The translations under genes and the position numbers were made by a program. A DNA stretch of 64,000 nt from Winogradskya humida (lineage in GTDB: Bacteria > Actinomycetota > Actinomycetes > Mycobacteriales > Micromonosporaceae), in NCBI RefSeq assembly GCF_016862215.1, contig NZ_BOMN01000013.1, forward strand, positions 1 through 64,000. Reading direction: 5' to 3'. This document shows positions 15,260-24,479 of this stretch, piece by piece (within the stretch, counting starts at the first letter, position 1; each line of letters opens with the position of its first letter). A model generated the notes under the pieces. The model was not told the DNA's origin and searched no databases. It saw nothing but the letters and a program-made list of their open reading frames with translations.

Positions 15260-16123
15260 ATGACCGCAGCGGTGACGACGGCCGACGCTCTGCCGGACGG
15301 GCCGGCCGATCTGCGGCTGGTGGTCGCGGACATGGACGGGACGCTGCTCGACGAGCACGGGCGGGTGCCGGACGGGTTGTGGCCGCTGCTCGACCGGATG
15401 CGGGAGCGTGGTGTGGTCTTCGTCCCGGCGAGCGGCAGGCAGTACGCGACGCTGCTGCGGGACGTCGCGCATGCTGCGGAAGGGATGCCGATCATCGCGG
15501 AGAACGGCAGCTACGTGGTCCGCGACGGGGTCGAGCTGAGTTCCGACATGCTGGGCGCCGACTTCGTACGGTCAGTGGTCCTCGCCCTGCGTGCCCTGGC
15601 AGAGGCCGGCGCTGACCTCGGTGTTGTGGTCTGCGGGAAGCGGTCCGCCTATATCGAGCGCACCGACCGGCCGTTCCTGGACGAGGCCGAACGGTACTAC
15701 GCCGCGCTGCAACCGGTTGCCGATCTGCTCGCCATCGGGGACGACGTGCTGAAAATCGCGGTGTACGACTTCGGGAACGCCGAGCGGGACACCGCCCCGC
15801 ACCTCACCCGGTTCCACGACGGCACGCACCGCGTCGTGGTGTCCGGGCCGCACTGGATCGACCTGATGAGCGCGACCGCCGACAAGGGTGCCGCGGTCCG
15901 CCGGCTCCAGGCCGAGCTGGGCATCACGGCGGCGCAGACGGCGGTGTTCGGCGACTACCTCAACGACCTCGAGATGCTCGACGCGGCGGACCTGTCGTTC
16001 GCCATGGCCGACGCCCACCCGGAGGTCCTGCGCCGCGCCCGCTACCGTGCGCCTTCGCACCGCGACCACGGCGTGGTCACGGTGCTCGAGCACCTTCTGG
16101 GTCCGGACCCCATGGCCCTGTGA
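15260..16123 (+). CDS. HAD-superfamily phosphatase, Cof-type
   Basis: A 287-residue cytoplasmic phosphatase of the Cof/IIB subfamily, which usually dephosphorylates sugar phosphates or nucleotides. All four HAD motifs are visible: VADMDGTLLDE (nucleophile and acid/base Asp), PASGR (motif II), ADKGAAV (motif III Lys) and FGDYLNDLEML (motif IV). An insert of about 100 residues between motifs II and III forms the IIB cap. AAGGGGAG lies 5 nt before the ATG at 15260. Its last 47 nt overlap the end of the convergent HEAT-repeat gene. The LacI gene upstream suggests a sugar-phosphate role, but only weakly. Confidence 0.88.
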   Translation: MTAAVTTADALPDGPADLRLVVADMDGTLLDEHGRVPDGLWPLLDRMRERGVVFVPASGRQYATLLRDVAHAAEGMPIIAENGSYVVRDGVELSSDMLGADFVRSVVLALRALAEAGADLGVVVCGKRSAYIERTDRPFLDEAERYYAALQPVADLLAIGDDVLKIAVYDFGNAERDTAPHLTRFHDGTHRVVVSGPHWIDLMSATADKGAAVRRLQAELGITAAQTAVFGDYLNDLEMLDAADLSFAMADAHPEVLRRARYRAPSHRDHGVVTVLEHLLGPDPMAL

Positions 16124-19100
16124 TCCGGTTGAGCACCTCGCTGTAGTGGTGCCGTTTGTCCGGCCGTGCGTGGTGGGCCGCGTACGTGAGGGCGGATGCC
16201 GCGGGCGGTCCGATGTGGACGAGGGCGTCGGCGGCGGTCCGGCGGACGGTGGCGTGTGGATGGGTGAGCAGGCCGACGACGGCGGGGATCGCGGGCTCGT
16301 AGGCCGCGTGGCCGACGGTGCTGATCGCTGAGCGGACCACATCGGGTTCGGCGTCGTCGAGCAGGACCGCGGTGTGCCGTAGGTAGGTCGGGCGGTCCAG
16401 GAGCTTGCGGCCGACGCGGTGGGCGTGCAGGCGGATCCGGGACTCGCGGTGGTGCAGGAGCTCGGCCAGCAGGTCTTCCAGCTCGGGGTCCAGTGCCGCG
16501 TTGCTGTCCTCGAGGGTTTCGGCGAGGGCGGTGAGCGCGCGGCGGATCTGGTCCGGGTGACCGGTGCGGATCAGGGTGATCAGCCCGGGCCGGGACGGGT
16601 CGCGGCTCACCGCGTCGGCCTGGGGTCGCTCCTGGAATGCGGCGACCTTGCTGCCCGCGAGGGGGCCGTCCACGAGGATGATTTTTTCGGCGAGGTCGTC
16701 GCGTCCTTCGGCGTGCAGGCGCCGGCAGGTTTCGGTCAGGGCGGGAGTGCGGAGCAGGCTGCGGCCGATGATGAGGTCGAGCAGCCCCCACGCTCCGGCA
16801 TCGAGGCGACTGCGGAGGCTCTCGGCGATGGTGTCGGCGAGTTCGGGGAACTGGCGCAGCGTACGTTCGGCTGATGCCCGGGTTGCGGGGGCGCCGTGTT
16901 CCGACCATTCCAGCAGCATCGGGAGCAGCCGCTGCAGGCCGGCGGGGTCGAGGTGGAACGCGGCGCGGGCCACTCGTTCCTGGACGGCGTCGCCGGCTCG
17001 TAGCTCGGTTTCGTCCATGGTGGTCAGGGCTTGGGCCAGGCTCGGGGTGATCGTCACGTCGGCGCGTCCGTGCAGGAACGCGCGGAGCACGGCCTGGGTG
17101 GTTTCCGGCTCGGGCCAGTCCCGCAGCGCTGCGGCCGCGGCGCTGCGGCGGGCCGGGTCGGGTGCGTCGAGGGCGGTCAGGAGCCGCTCGCGTTGCGCGG
17201 CTGATCGGGGCTGGTCGAGGTCGCTGTCCTGTGGTGTTCGTGGGACGTCGGTGGGCAGGTGGGTGTTCTCGGTGATCGTCCAGGCCGGTGCGTCGAGGGG
17301 CTGCAGGGCCTCTATGCGGTCGAGGAGCGCGGCCCGTTCGTCCTGGCTGGTCGACGGGAATGCTTCGATAAGCGCGTTGAGGTGCTCCCGGGAAGTCGTC
17401 GTGGTGACGGCGAAGGCGTCGCGGAGCAGGGCGGGTTCGGCCAGCCAGGGGTCGGGGCCGAACCGGGCTGCGGCCAGGGCGTGCTCGAGGTCGGCGCGGG
17501 TCACGACCGCGCCGCACCGGCGGAGCAGAGGCAGCGTCGAGCGGCGTCCGGCTGCGGTGGGCGGGAGGGCGCGGAGGCGGGTGACGATGTCGAGTGCCTG
17601 GGCGTCGAGGCCCGGCGCGACCGCTTCGAGTGCCTCGAGGAGATCGTCGCGATCATTACCGGTGGCGCCGGCGAGGCCTTCGACAAGCGTGCGGGCAGCC
17701 CGGGTGAAGACGCTGATCTCGTGGGCAGACCACGGCGCGGGGCAGATCCGCAGAGCGAGCCGGAGGGCGGCCGGGACGACCTCGGCCAGGTCCAGCCAGT
17801 CGGCGAGCATCGGCCGGAGCCGGGTGAGGTGGCCGGCGCTCAGCGGATGGTCCATGACGCGCCGGGCGATCTCGGTGTCCCAGCCGTCCAGGGCGAGGGC
17901 GTCGACGTCGTGGTCGCTCCGGTTGCCGGCAGCCGGGTCCCGTCCAGCCGGTGCGGCGATGCCGTACGCCGTCAGTTGCGCTGAGAGCTCCTCGACGGTC
18001 CCGGAGGCGAGGCTGATCCGGCCCGCGGCGACCAGCGTGAGCAGGGCGGGTGCGATCGGGGAACCCTGCTGGGCGAGGGCGTTGACCGATCGTGGCGACA
18101 GCGCGCAGCCGAGCCCGTCGAGCAGGAGCTCGCGGGTGCGGTCGTCGGGGGCCTGTTCGGCGGCGGCCAGGACGGTGGCGGGGTAGGCGTCGGCGAGGAT
18201 CGCGCGGAGTGCCTCGATGAGGGTGGCGCGCAGGCCCGGGTTGTCGTGGTGGCCGAGCCAGAACAGCAGCTCGGGCACCACGGCCGGCGTACCCGCGTCG
18301 ACCAGGACCGCGGCGGCGGTCTTCTTGATGTTCATGGTGGGATGGCCGAGACACCTCGCGATCGCGGGTGCTGCCCAGCGGGCCTGGAGGTGACCGAGCG
18401 CGAGCAGTGCCTGCCGGACCGTCTGAGCGTCGCGGGCGGCGGTCAGCACGATCAGGCTTGCCGACAGCGCCTCGGCATCGTCACCGGTGGTGTCGGCGGC
18501 CAGAACGGCGATCACCTGCTTGCGGACGTGGCGGTCACGGTGCCGCAGCAGCCGGTGGACCCGGGCGCGGGTCCCGGCGTACGGGGCCTGCTGCAGCATG
18601 GCGAGCAGGACCGCCTGCTCGCCGGGGGCCAGCCCGGGGCGGTCCAGCAGGTCGAGCACGATGGTCGCGACGAGTGCGTGGCCCGCTTCGTCGGCGGTGC
18701 CGGCCTCGCGCAGGCAGAACGGCCGCAGCTTTCCGCGGTTGTGGAGACGGGCGCCCAGCCCACGGATGGCGGCCACGACGTCATCGGGATCGCCGGGCTC
18801 GTCGGACGCCGCGAGGTCCGCCACGATGCGCACCAGGAGCTCGGCGATGGTTTCCAGGGTGGCCGCGTCGCCGTTGCGGGCCAGCGCGAGCAGCGCCTCC
18901 ACGGGGCTGCCGGGTTCGAACCCGGCGCTCAGCACGGCCAGTTCCCCGCGGTCGGCCGCGCCGAGGTCCGTCGCGATGCGCCGGGGAAGATCGCGGGGGT
19001 TGAGGCGGGCGAGGATCGTTCGCCGCCGGTCAGGATCGTCGGTGAGATGCCACAGCAGTTCAAGGGCTTGGTTGCGTACGGTACGCAGGTGCGGCGCGAT

Positions 19101-20474
19101 GACCGTGCCGAGCCCGTCCTCCAGCGCCGCCACGGTGAGCCGGCCGCCGATGGCCTCGAGAGCGTCCAGCGCCGCCGCGGGGGCCCGTGGCAACGCGTCG
19201 ATGACCGCCGCTTCGGCCGGGAGGTGACGCAACGCGCGGATCGCGGCCAGGAAGGGCTCCGGGCGTGACGCCGCAGGAAGCAGGCCGGTGACCGTTTCGC
19301 CGGCCGGAAGGTCGTCGCTTCCCTGCCGGGCGAGGCCGACCAGCAGCTCCAGGCGGCGCGGCCACATCGCGTCGTCGTCGGCCACCAGCGCGCGGAACGC
19401 CTCGTGCCGGCACGTGAACATGATCGTGGCAGCGTCGCTCGCGGTGATGCTGTGATCGGCGAGCGCCAGGTCCACGATCGATGCCGCGTCGTCGCCGCTC
19501 GGGAACAGGCCCCGGCGGTGCATCGAGCGCAGGCACGTGATCGCCGATTTCCCGTACAGCAGCGGGTCCGTGGCCGCGATGGCCATGACGGCGGGAATGT
19601 CGTCGCGGGCGGCTGTCTCCCCGAGCACCTGCAACGCTCTCTGCCGGGATCGCGGCGGTACGGCGTCGTCCACGACGATGTCCCGCAGAAGATCGCCGTG
19701 ACCGTGTCGGGCCGCGACCGTCACCGCGGCATCGATCCCGGCGGGTTCCGCTGCCAGCTCCGTCGCGCGGAGGAACGGCGTCAGGCGTTCCCGGGGGAAC
19801 GGAGCGAACGCGGCCCACGGCTCGGCGAGCTCCCGCAGCGCCGCGACGGCCACACCGGTGTGCGGGGTGTCGAGCAGGTGGCCGATGTGCTCGCGAGCCC
19901 GGTCGGGTGCCAGCAGCGCGGCGTGGAGCGCCTCGCGGGCCAGTCGCAGTGCGGCGTCGCTTAGCACCGGGTCCCTGCTCGCCGCCAGCTCACGGATCAG
20001 GTCGTCGGGGTGAGGGGCGTCGGCGGCGGTGAGTCCCTCGACGGCCTGGTAGAGCAGCTCCGCCACGGGCTCGTTGCGTACGCTCTCCGGCTGGTTGAGG
20101 ATCTCGGCCCGTAGCCAGGCGATCTGCACGCGGGCAGGGAGCCCGGCGCCGCGCCACCGGGGGCGGCGCTGCCGCGGGACGTGCCGCCAGAGCACCTGGT
20201 GGATCCGGGCCAGGGTGAGCGCTGTCTCCGGCGGCCCGTCCAGCGTCTGCGGGAGGAGCCCGGCGAGTTCGGCCCGCTCGGATTCGTCGTCCCGGGACAT
20301 GGCGATCCGCGCGGCGAGCCGTTCCAGGCCCCAGTGGCGCAGTCGCGGGTCGTCCTGGCGGACGAGCAGCTTCAGGACGGCCGGTGTGCACTCCTGCACG
20401 CCGAGATGCGCGGAGAGCCAGACGAGGTCGCCACGCCGCACCGCCTCACGAACCTGTCCGGTCACTGAACTCAT
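16077..20474 (-). CDS. Giant HEAT-repeat protein, 1465 aa
   Basis: A very long all-helical cytoplasmic protein. Arrays of HEAT/PBS-lyase-type helical pairs recur through its length, for example RHRDRHVRKQVIAVLAAD, LGHPTMNIKKTAAAVLVDAG and, near the C-terminus, LTHPHATVRRTAADALVHIG. No catalytic domain, membrane helix or signal peptide is visible, so it is probably a binding scaffold. The ATG at 20472-20474 begins a well-formed N-terminus (MSSVTGQVREAVRRGDLVWL), and TACCAT ends 8 nt upstream, suggesting a leaderless message. Its end overlaps the HAD phosphatase by 47 nt in the opposite orientation. Its partner is unknown. Confidence 0.82.
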   Translation of the reverse strand: MSSVTGQVREAVRRGDLVWLSAHLGVQECTPAVLKLLVRQDDPRLRHWGLERLAARIAMSRDDESERAELAGLLPQTLDGPPETALTLARIHQVLWRHVPRQRRPRWRGAGLPARVQIAWLRAEILNQPESVRNEPVAELLYQAVEGLTAADAPHPDDLIRELAASRDPVLSDAALRLAREALHAALLAPDRAREHIGHLLDTPHTGVAVAALRELAEPWAAFAPFPRERLTPFLRATELAAEPAGIDAAVTVAARHGHGDLLRDIVVDDAVPPRSRQRALQVLGETAARDDIPAVMAIAATDPLLYGKSAITCLRSMHRRGLFPSGDDAASIVDLALADHSITASDAATIMFTCRHEAFRALVADDDAMWPRRLELLVGLARQGSDDLPAGETVTGLLPAASRPEPFLAAIRALRHLPAEAAVIDALPRAPAAALDALEAIGGRLTVAALEDGLGTVIAPHLRTVRNQALELLWHLTDDPDRRRTILARLNPRDLPRRIATDLGAADRGELAVLSAGFEPGSPVEALLALARNGDAATLETIAELLVRIVADLAASDEPGDPDDVVAAIRGLGARLHNRGKLRPFCLREAGTADEAGHALVATIVLDLLDRPGLAPGEQAVLLAMLQQAPYAGTRARVHRLLRHRDRHVRKQVIAVLAADTTGDDAEALSASLIVLTAARDAQTVRQALLALGHLQARWAAPAIARCLGHPTMNIKKTAAAVLVDAGTPAVVPELLFWLGHHDNPGLRATLIEALRAILADAYPATVLAAAEQAPDDRTRELLLDGLGCALSPRSVNALAQQGSPIAPALLTLVAAGRISLASGTVEELSAQLTAYGIAAPAGRDPAAGNRSDHDVDALALDGWDTEIARRVMDHPLSAGHLTRLRPMLADWLDLAEVVPAALRLALRICPAPWSAHEISVFTRAARTLVEGLAGATGNDRDDLLEALEAVAPGLDAQALDIVTRLRALPPTAAGRRSTLPLLRRCGAVVTRADLEHALAAARFGPDPWLAEPALLRDAFAVTTTTSREHLNALIEAFPSTSQDERAALLDRIEALQPLDAPAWTITENTHLPTDVPRTPQDSDLDQPRSAAQRERLLTALDAPDPARRSAAAAALRDWPEPETTQAVLRAFLHGRADVTITPSLAQALTTMDETELRAGDAVQERVARAAFHLDPAGLQRLLPMLLEWSEHGAPATRASAERTLRQFPELADTIAESLRSRLDAGAWGLLDLIIGRSLLRTPALTETCRRLHAEGRDDLAEKIILVDGPLAGSKVAAFQERPQADAVSRDPSRPGLITLIRTGHPDQIRRALTALAETLEDSNAALDPELEDLLAELLHHRESRIRLHAHRVGRKLLDRPTYLRHTAVLLDDAEPDVVRSAISTVGHAAYEPAIPAVVGLLTHPHATVRRTAADALVHIGPPAASALTYAAHHARPDKRHHYSEVLNRITGPWGPDPEGARAP

Positions 20475-20523
20475 AGCGGCCGATGGTAGGACACCGCCAC
20501 CGCTCCCCGATGTCCCGCTCGGG

Positions 20524-20697
20524 TGACGGAGGTTCCAGCGGGTGGCAGCTGCGGGCTGGACCAGCGGGGGACAGTGCTTCGGCGGGCGGAAGCTGCGGGC
20601 CGGCTGGTGGCGACGGAGCTTCCGGCGGCGGCTGCAGGGCTGGGCTAGCCAGCGACGGAGCTTCCGGCGGACGGCGGCTGCGGGCCGGGCTGGTGGG
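20524..20697. repeat. Four degenerate ~43-bp tandem repeats
   Basis: Imperfect copies begin near 20525, 20567, 20610 and 20653. The clearest shared core is GCGACGGAGCTTCCGGCGG, seen in the last two copies, followed in each unit by GGCTGCRGGSCBGGSCTGG. The array fills the gap between the HEAT-repeat gene start and the ROK gene end and runs into the last codons of the ROK gene, so it has changed that protein's C-terminus. Confidence 0.6.
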
Positions 20698-22015
20698 TGG
20701 CGGCGGCGACCACGGCGGTGCGGAGGAGGGCTACGGCTTCGGTGCGGGCGCCGGTCAGGGCGGGTTCGGTGGGGATGGTGGCGGGGTGGACCGGGACGGG
20801 GCGGGGGAGGTGGGCGACCACGGCGGTGATGGCCGAGAACAGGGCCGGGTGGGTGCCCCAGGAGCCGCCGATCACGATCGCTGCGGGGTTGGTGAGGGCG
20901 ACGATCGCGGCTGTCACGCCGCCGACGGCGCGGGAGATGGTCGAGCGGACGGCGGTGGCCTGTGCGCCGGGGGCCGTGGCGGTGGCGATCAGGCGGGCGG
21001 TGTCGATCGCGGTGGAGGTGGCGATGCGCAGGCCCAGTTCGCCGAAGACCTGGATGAACGTGGTGGCGTTGCCGTGCGGGCCGTTGGTGACCAGGTGGGA
21101 GATCTCGCCGGCGAGGCCGTCCGTGCCACGGCGGACCTCGCCGTCGCTGACGATCGCGCAGCCGAGACCCTCGCCGAGATGGAGATACGCGAAGTCGGCC
21201 GGCTGCGCGAGCCCGGGTTCGCGCCCGGGATCACGGGCGGCATCGCGCCCGGCATCGAACCCAGCGTTGAGGGCGGCATTTGGCCCGGTGTTGAGTCCGG
21301 GATCACGCCTGGCGTTGAGTCCCGCATTGAGCGCGACGTCGGGCCCGGCGTTGAGGCCGGCATTGAGTTCCGCGTTGAGGGCGGCGTCGGGGCCGGCGTT
21401 GAGGGCGGCGTCGCGTTCGGCGCGGGCTGCCCAGTTGACGTCGTTGTCGACGGTGATCGGGCCGGTGACGTGGGGGGTGAGGACGGCGACCGGGTTGAGG
21501 TCGCCGAGGAGGAACGGGGCGTCGGGGAGGCGCATGATGCGGCCGGTGTGGCGGTTGACGGGGTCGGCGGCGCTGACGACGGCCAGGCGGGAAGGGAGGT
21601 CACCGCTGCAACCGGTGACGGCCGTGTCGAGGGCGGCGGCGATCTGGCCGGGGGTGGCCGGGGTGTCGAGCGGGTGGGTGGCGCGGGCGAGGGTCTCGCC
21701 GTAGACGTCGATGCGTTCGGCGATGACGCCGTCCGGGCCGATGCTCACCGCGAGGGCTGTCCCCGCCGAAGCTGTCAGCGCGTAGTAGGAGCCCACCCGG
21801 CCTCGGCCGCGTCCGCCGGGGGTGCGTTCGCCGGTGTCGGCGAGCAGGCCGAGCCCGGTGAGGCGGCGCACGCTCTCGCCGATCGTCGGTTTCGAGATGC
21901 CGGTTTCGGTGGACAGCTCCGCCCTGGTCAGGCGGCGGTGACGCATCAGGCCGCGCAGGACGTGCTCATCGGTGAGGGTGCGCAGCAGGTCGAGGGACGG
22001 CTTGGCGGGATCCAC
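20645..22015 (-). CDS. ROK family transcriptional regulator with repeat insertion
   Basis: A 456-residue sugar-responsive repressor. Residues about 12-60 form the winged helix-turn-helix (LTRAELSTETGISKPTIGESVRR), followed by a ROK domain with VDNDVNWAA near 189-197, GEGLGCAIV at 281-289 and GLAGEISHL at 300-308. Between the first two ROK motifs sits a 70-residue low-complexity insertion (about 203-272) of repeated ALNAG-like units. The zinc motif CxCGxxGC that normally follows GEIGH is absent. Both changes suggest altered effector handling. It is divergent from the DUF1479 gene across 90 bp and may regulate it. Confidence 0.82.
   Translation of the reverse strand: MDPAKPSLDLLRTLTDEHVLRGLMRHRRLTRAELSTETGISKPTIGESVRRLTGLGLLADTGERTPGGRGRGRVGSYYALTASAGTALAVSIGPDGVIAERIDVYGETLARATHPLDTPATPGQIAAALDTAVTGCSGDLPSRLAVVSAADPVNRHTGRIMRLPDAPFLLGDLNPVAVLTPHVTGPITVDNDVNWAARAERDAALNAGPDAALNAELNAGLNAGPDVALNAGLNARRDPGLNTGPNAALNAGFDAGRDAARDPGREPGLAQPADFAYLHLGEGLGCAIVSDGEVRRGTDGLAGEISHLVTNGPHGNATTFIQVFGELGLRIATSTAIDTARLIATATAPGAQATAVRSTISRAVGGVTAAIVALTNPAAIVIGGSWGTHPALFSAITAVVAHLPRPVPVHPATIPTEPALTGARTEAVALLRTAVVAAATHQPGPQPPSAGSSVAG
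21200..21409 (-). repeat. ALNAG low-complexity repeat inside the ROK gene
   Basis: About 210 nt encode repeated five-to-six-residue units (ALNAG, ELNAG, GLNAG, ALNAE, GFDAG, GRDAA). At DNA level the motif GGCGTTGAG and close variants recur. The block keeps the reading frame open and sits between two conserved ROK motifs. It probably arose by slippage and forms a surface loop. Confidence 0.65.
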
Positions 22016-22105
22016 CCGACGATTCTAGGCAGGACTCTTGCCTTGAACGTGGCCGACCCGTACCGTGCTCTAAATAAGGAGACCTCACTAGAAGGAGTCG
22101 CCGCC
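22016..22105. promoter_or_regulatory. Divergent promoter region ROK / DUF1479
   Basis: The 90-bp interval contains AGGCA at 22027-22031 and TGCCT at 22039-22043 as a small inverted repeat, and a relatively AT-rich stretch near 22069-22080. GAAGGAG at 22091-22097 is the ribosome binding site of the DUF1479 gene. Confidence 0.35.
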
Positions 22106-23410
22106 ATGTCAGCACCCGTCGTCCCCGCCCCGCACGCGAGCGAAATGTTGCCCCCGCTGCCGCACTGGGAGCAGACTCCGAGCGATCTCAAGGGCGCGAT
22201 CCGCGAGGTGAAGGCGGCTTTGCGGGCAAGGATCGCGCACTCCGGGCGTACCGTCGAAGAGGTTTTTGCCGTTGCTGAAGAGCGTGTGCGGGTCGCTGTG
22301 AGTGAGATCGTGGCCGCGAAGCGGCGGGGCGAGGCCGTCTGGCCGACCATTTCGTACGCGGACATCGCGGCAGGCACGGTTTCCGACGAGCAGATCGCAC
22401 TGGTACGCCGTCGCGGCTGCCTCGTCGTCCGCGGGCATTTCGAGCGGGAGCAGGCGCTCGGCTGGGACCGCGACATCGTCGGCTACGTCGAGGGCAACGC
22501 GTTCTTCGACAACTATCGCGGCCCCGGTGACGACTTCTTCGGCAGCGTCGGCTCGAAGCCGGAGATCTACCCTGTCTACTGGTCACCGGCGCAGATGCAG
22601 GCCCGGCAGAGCGACCGCATGGCGAACGTCCAGGCGTTCCTCAACGGGCAGTGGAAGCACGAGTCCGGCGGCGTCCAGTGGTTCGACCCGTCGCGTGACT
22701 CGCTCTACCCCGACCGGATCCGGCGCCGTCCCGAGGGCGCCGACTCGGGCGGGCTCGGCACCCACCTCGACCCGGGGACCCTCGACCTCTGGATGACCGA
22801 GTCGTACCAGCGGGCCTTCCGGCACCTCTTCGACGGCACGATCGAACAGTACGACCCCTGGGACGCCGCCCACCGCACGGCGGGCCCGCAGTACCCGGGC
22901 AGCACCATGTGCTCGGCGTTCCGCACGTTCCAGGGCTGGACGGCGCTGTCCGACATGGCCCACGACCAGGGCGTCCTGCACACCGTCCCGATCCCCGAGG
23001 CGATGGCGTACCTCATGCTGCGCCCGCTGCTCCCGGACGTCCCCGACGACGACATGTGCGGCGTCACGGTCAACCAGGTCTTCCCCGCGAGCGAGAAATG
23101 GCACCCGCTGCTGCTGGAGGCCCTCACCGCCATCCCGGACGTCCGCGCCGGCGACTCGGTCTGGTGGCACGCTGACATGATCCACAGCGTCGCCCCGGTG
23201 CGGGACCAGCAGGGCTGGGGCAACGTCATGTACATCCCGGCGGCCCCGTGGTGCCCGCGCAACGAGCGGTACGCCGCCGACGTACGCGCCGCCTTCGAGA
23301 CCGGCTCGAGCCCGAGCGACTTCCCCGAGGAGCACTACGAGCGCACCTGGCCGAACCGTTTCCAGCCCGCCCAGCTCAACGAGACCGGCCGGCGCGGCCT
23401 GGGCCTCTGA
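22106..23410 (+). CDS. DUF1479 (YbiU-like) putative Fe(II)/2-oxoglutarate-type oxygenase
   Basis: A 434-residue cytoplasmic protein matching the DUF1479 family (E. coli YbiU). Family members have a double-stranded beta-helix fold, and bacterial and fungal homologues are usually considered possible non-haem iron oxygenases. GLGTHLDPGTLDLW supplies an HxD pair, and WWHADMIHSVAPV supplies the distal His of the expected 2-His-1-carboxylate triad. GAAGGAG sits 8 nt before the ATG. A frame open for more than 500 codons upstream is antisense to the ROK gene and is not part of this protein. The substrate is unknown; the neighbouring ROK regulator hints at sugar-derived compounds. Confidence 0.85.
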   Translation: MSAPVVPAPHASEMLPPLPHWEQTPSDLKGAIREVKAALRARIAHSGRTVEEVFAVAEERVRVAVSEIVAAKRRGEAVWPTISYADIAAGTVSDEQIALVRRRGCLVVRGHFEREQALGWDRDIVGYVEGNAFFDNYRGPGDDFFGSVGSKPEIYPVYWSPAQMQARQSDRMANVQAFLNGQWKHESGGVQWFDPSRDSLYPDRIRRRPEGADSGGLGTHLDPGTLDLWMTESYQRAFRHLFDGTIEQYDPWDAAHRTAGPQYPGSTMCSAFRTFQGWTALSDMAHDQGVLHTVPIPEAMAYLMLRPLLPDVPDDDMCGVTVNQVFPASEKWHPLLLEALTAIPDVRAGDSVWWHADMIHSVAPVRDQQGWGNVMYIPAAPWCPRNERYAADVRAAFETGSSPSDFPEEHYERTWPNRFQPAQLNETGRRGLGL

Positions 23411-23425
23411 GGGCACAATCGGTGC

Positions 23426-24469
23426 ATGCGTGCGGTCCTGTATGAGGCGTTCGGTGAACTTCCCACTCTCGCGGAGGTCGCCGACCCGGCCCCGCCGCCC
23501 GGAGGCGTGGTGGTCACCGTCGAGGCGACCGGCGTCTGCCGCAGCGACTGGCACGGCTGGCGCGGCCACGACCCCGACATCCGCCTGCCGCACGTCCCCG
23601 GCCACGAGTTCGCCGGGGTCGTCGCGGCCGTCGGCGCCGGGGTCCGCGACTGGCACCCCGGCGACCGCGTCACCACCCCGTTCATCTGCGCCTGCGGCAC
23701 CTGCCCGGCCTGCCTCGCCGGCGACCAGCAGGTCTGTTACCGCCAGCACCAGCCAGGATTCACCCACTGGGGCTCGTTCGCCGACCAGGTCGTGGTCCAC
23801 CAGGCCGACATCAATCTCGTACGCCTCCCACCCGCCGTAGCCTTCGCCGAAGCAGCCACCCTCGGCTGCCGCTTCGCCACCTCGTTCCGCGCCGTCGTCA
23901 CCCAGGGCCGCACCCGCCCCGGCACCTGGCTCGCCGTCCACGGCTGCGGCGGCGTAGGCCTCTCCGCCGTGATGATCGCCGCCGCATCCGGCGCCCGCGT
24001 CATCGCCGTCGACGTGAACCCCGCAGCCCTGGACCTGGCCACCCGCTTCGGCGCGTCGGTGACCATCAACGCTCGCACGACGCCCGACGTCCCCGCAGCT
24101 ATCCGCGACGTGACGGGCGGCGGTGCACACGTCTCCCTCGACGCCCTGGGCAGCGCGGTCACGATGACAGCCTCGATCGAATCACTGCGGCGACGGGGCC
24201 GGCACGTGCAGGTGGGACTCCTCCCGCCCGCTGCCGGTGGGCGCCCCGCGGTGCCGATGGAACTCGTCGTCGCCCACGAACTGGAGATCGTGGGGAGCCA
24301 CGGGATGGCAGCTCACGCGTACCCGCAGATGATGGCCATGATCGAAACCGGCGCCCTGCGCCCCGCTGAGCTGATCACCCACGAGATCGCGCTGCCCGAC
24401 GCCCCTGCGGCGCTCGCCGCCATGGACGGCCCCGCCCCGGCCGGCTTCACCGTCATCAAGGTCCGCTGA
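23426..24469 (+). CDS. Zinc-dependent alcohol dehydrogenase
   Basis: A 347-residue medium-chain dehydrogenase/reductase. The catalytic zinc motif is visible as GVCRSDWHGW with its Cys, followed by GHEFAGVV. The four structural-zinc cysteines are in CACGTCPACLAGDQQVC. The nucleotide-binding loop is HGCGGVGLSAVMIAAASGA, and VDVNPAALDLA carries the Asp expected for NAD(H) preference. No signal peptide or membrane segment is present. It starts 15 nt after the DUF1479 gene on the same strand, so the two probably form an operon in which an oxygenase and a dehydrogenase act in series on the same metabolite. The substrate is not evident. Confidence 0.9.
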   Translation: MRAVLYEAFGELPTLAEVADPAPPPGGVVVTVEATGVCRSDWHGWRGHDPDIRLPHVPGHEFAGVVAAVGAGVRDWHPGDRVTTPFICACGTCPACLAGDQQVCYRQHQPGFTHWGSFADQVVVHQADINLVRLPPAVAFAEAATLGCRFATSFRAVVTQGRTRPGTWLAVHGCGGVGLSAVMIAAASGARVIAVDVNPAALDLATRFGASVTINARTTPDVPAAIRDVTGGGAHVSLDALGSAVTMTASIESLRRRGRHVQVGLLPPAAGGRPAVPMELVVAHELEIVGSHGMAAHAYPQMMAMIETGALRPAELITHEIALPDAPAALAAMDGPAPAGFTVIKVR

Positions 24470-24479
24470 CCCCGGCGGA

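Noticed and set aside
20483-22105. Long rightward frame in front of the DUF1479 gene
   Set aside because: It is antisense to the ROK gene, and its Gly/Val/Asp repeats mirror the ALNAG codons. The DUF1479 protein clearly starts at 22106.
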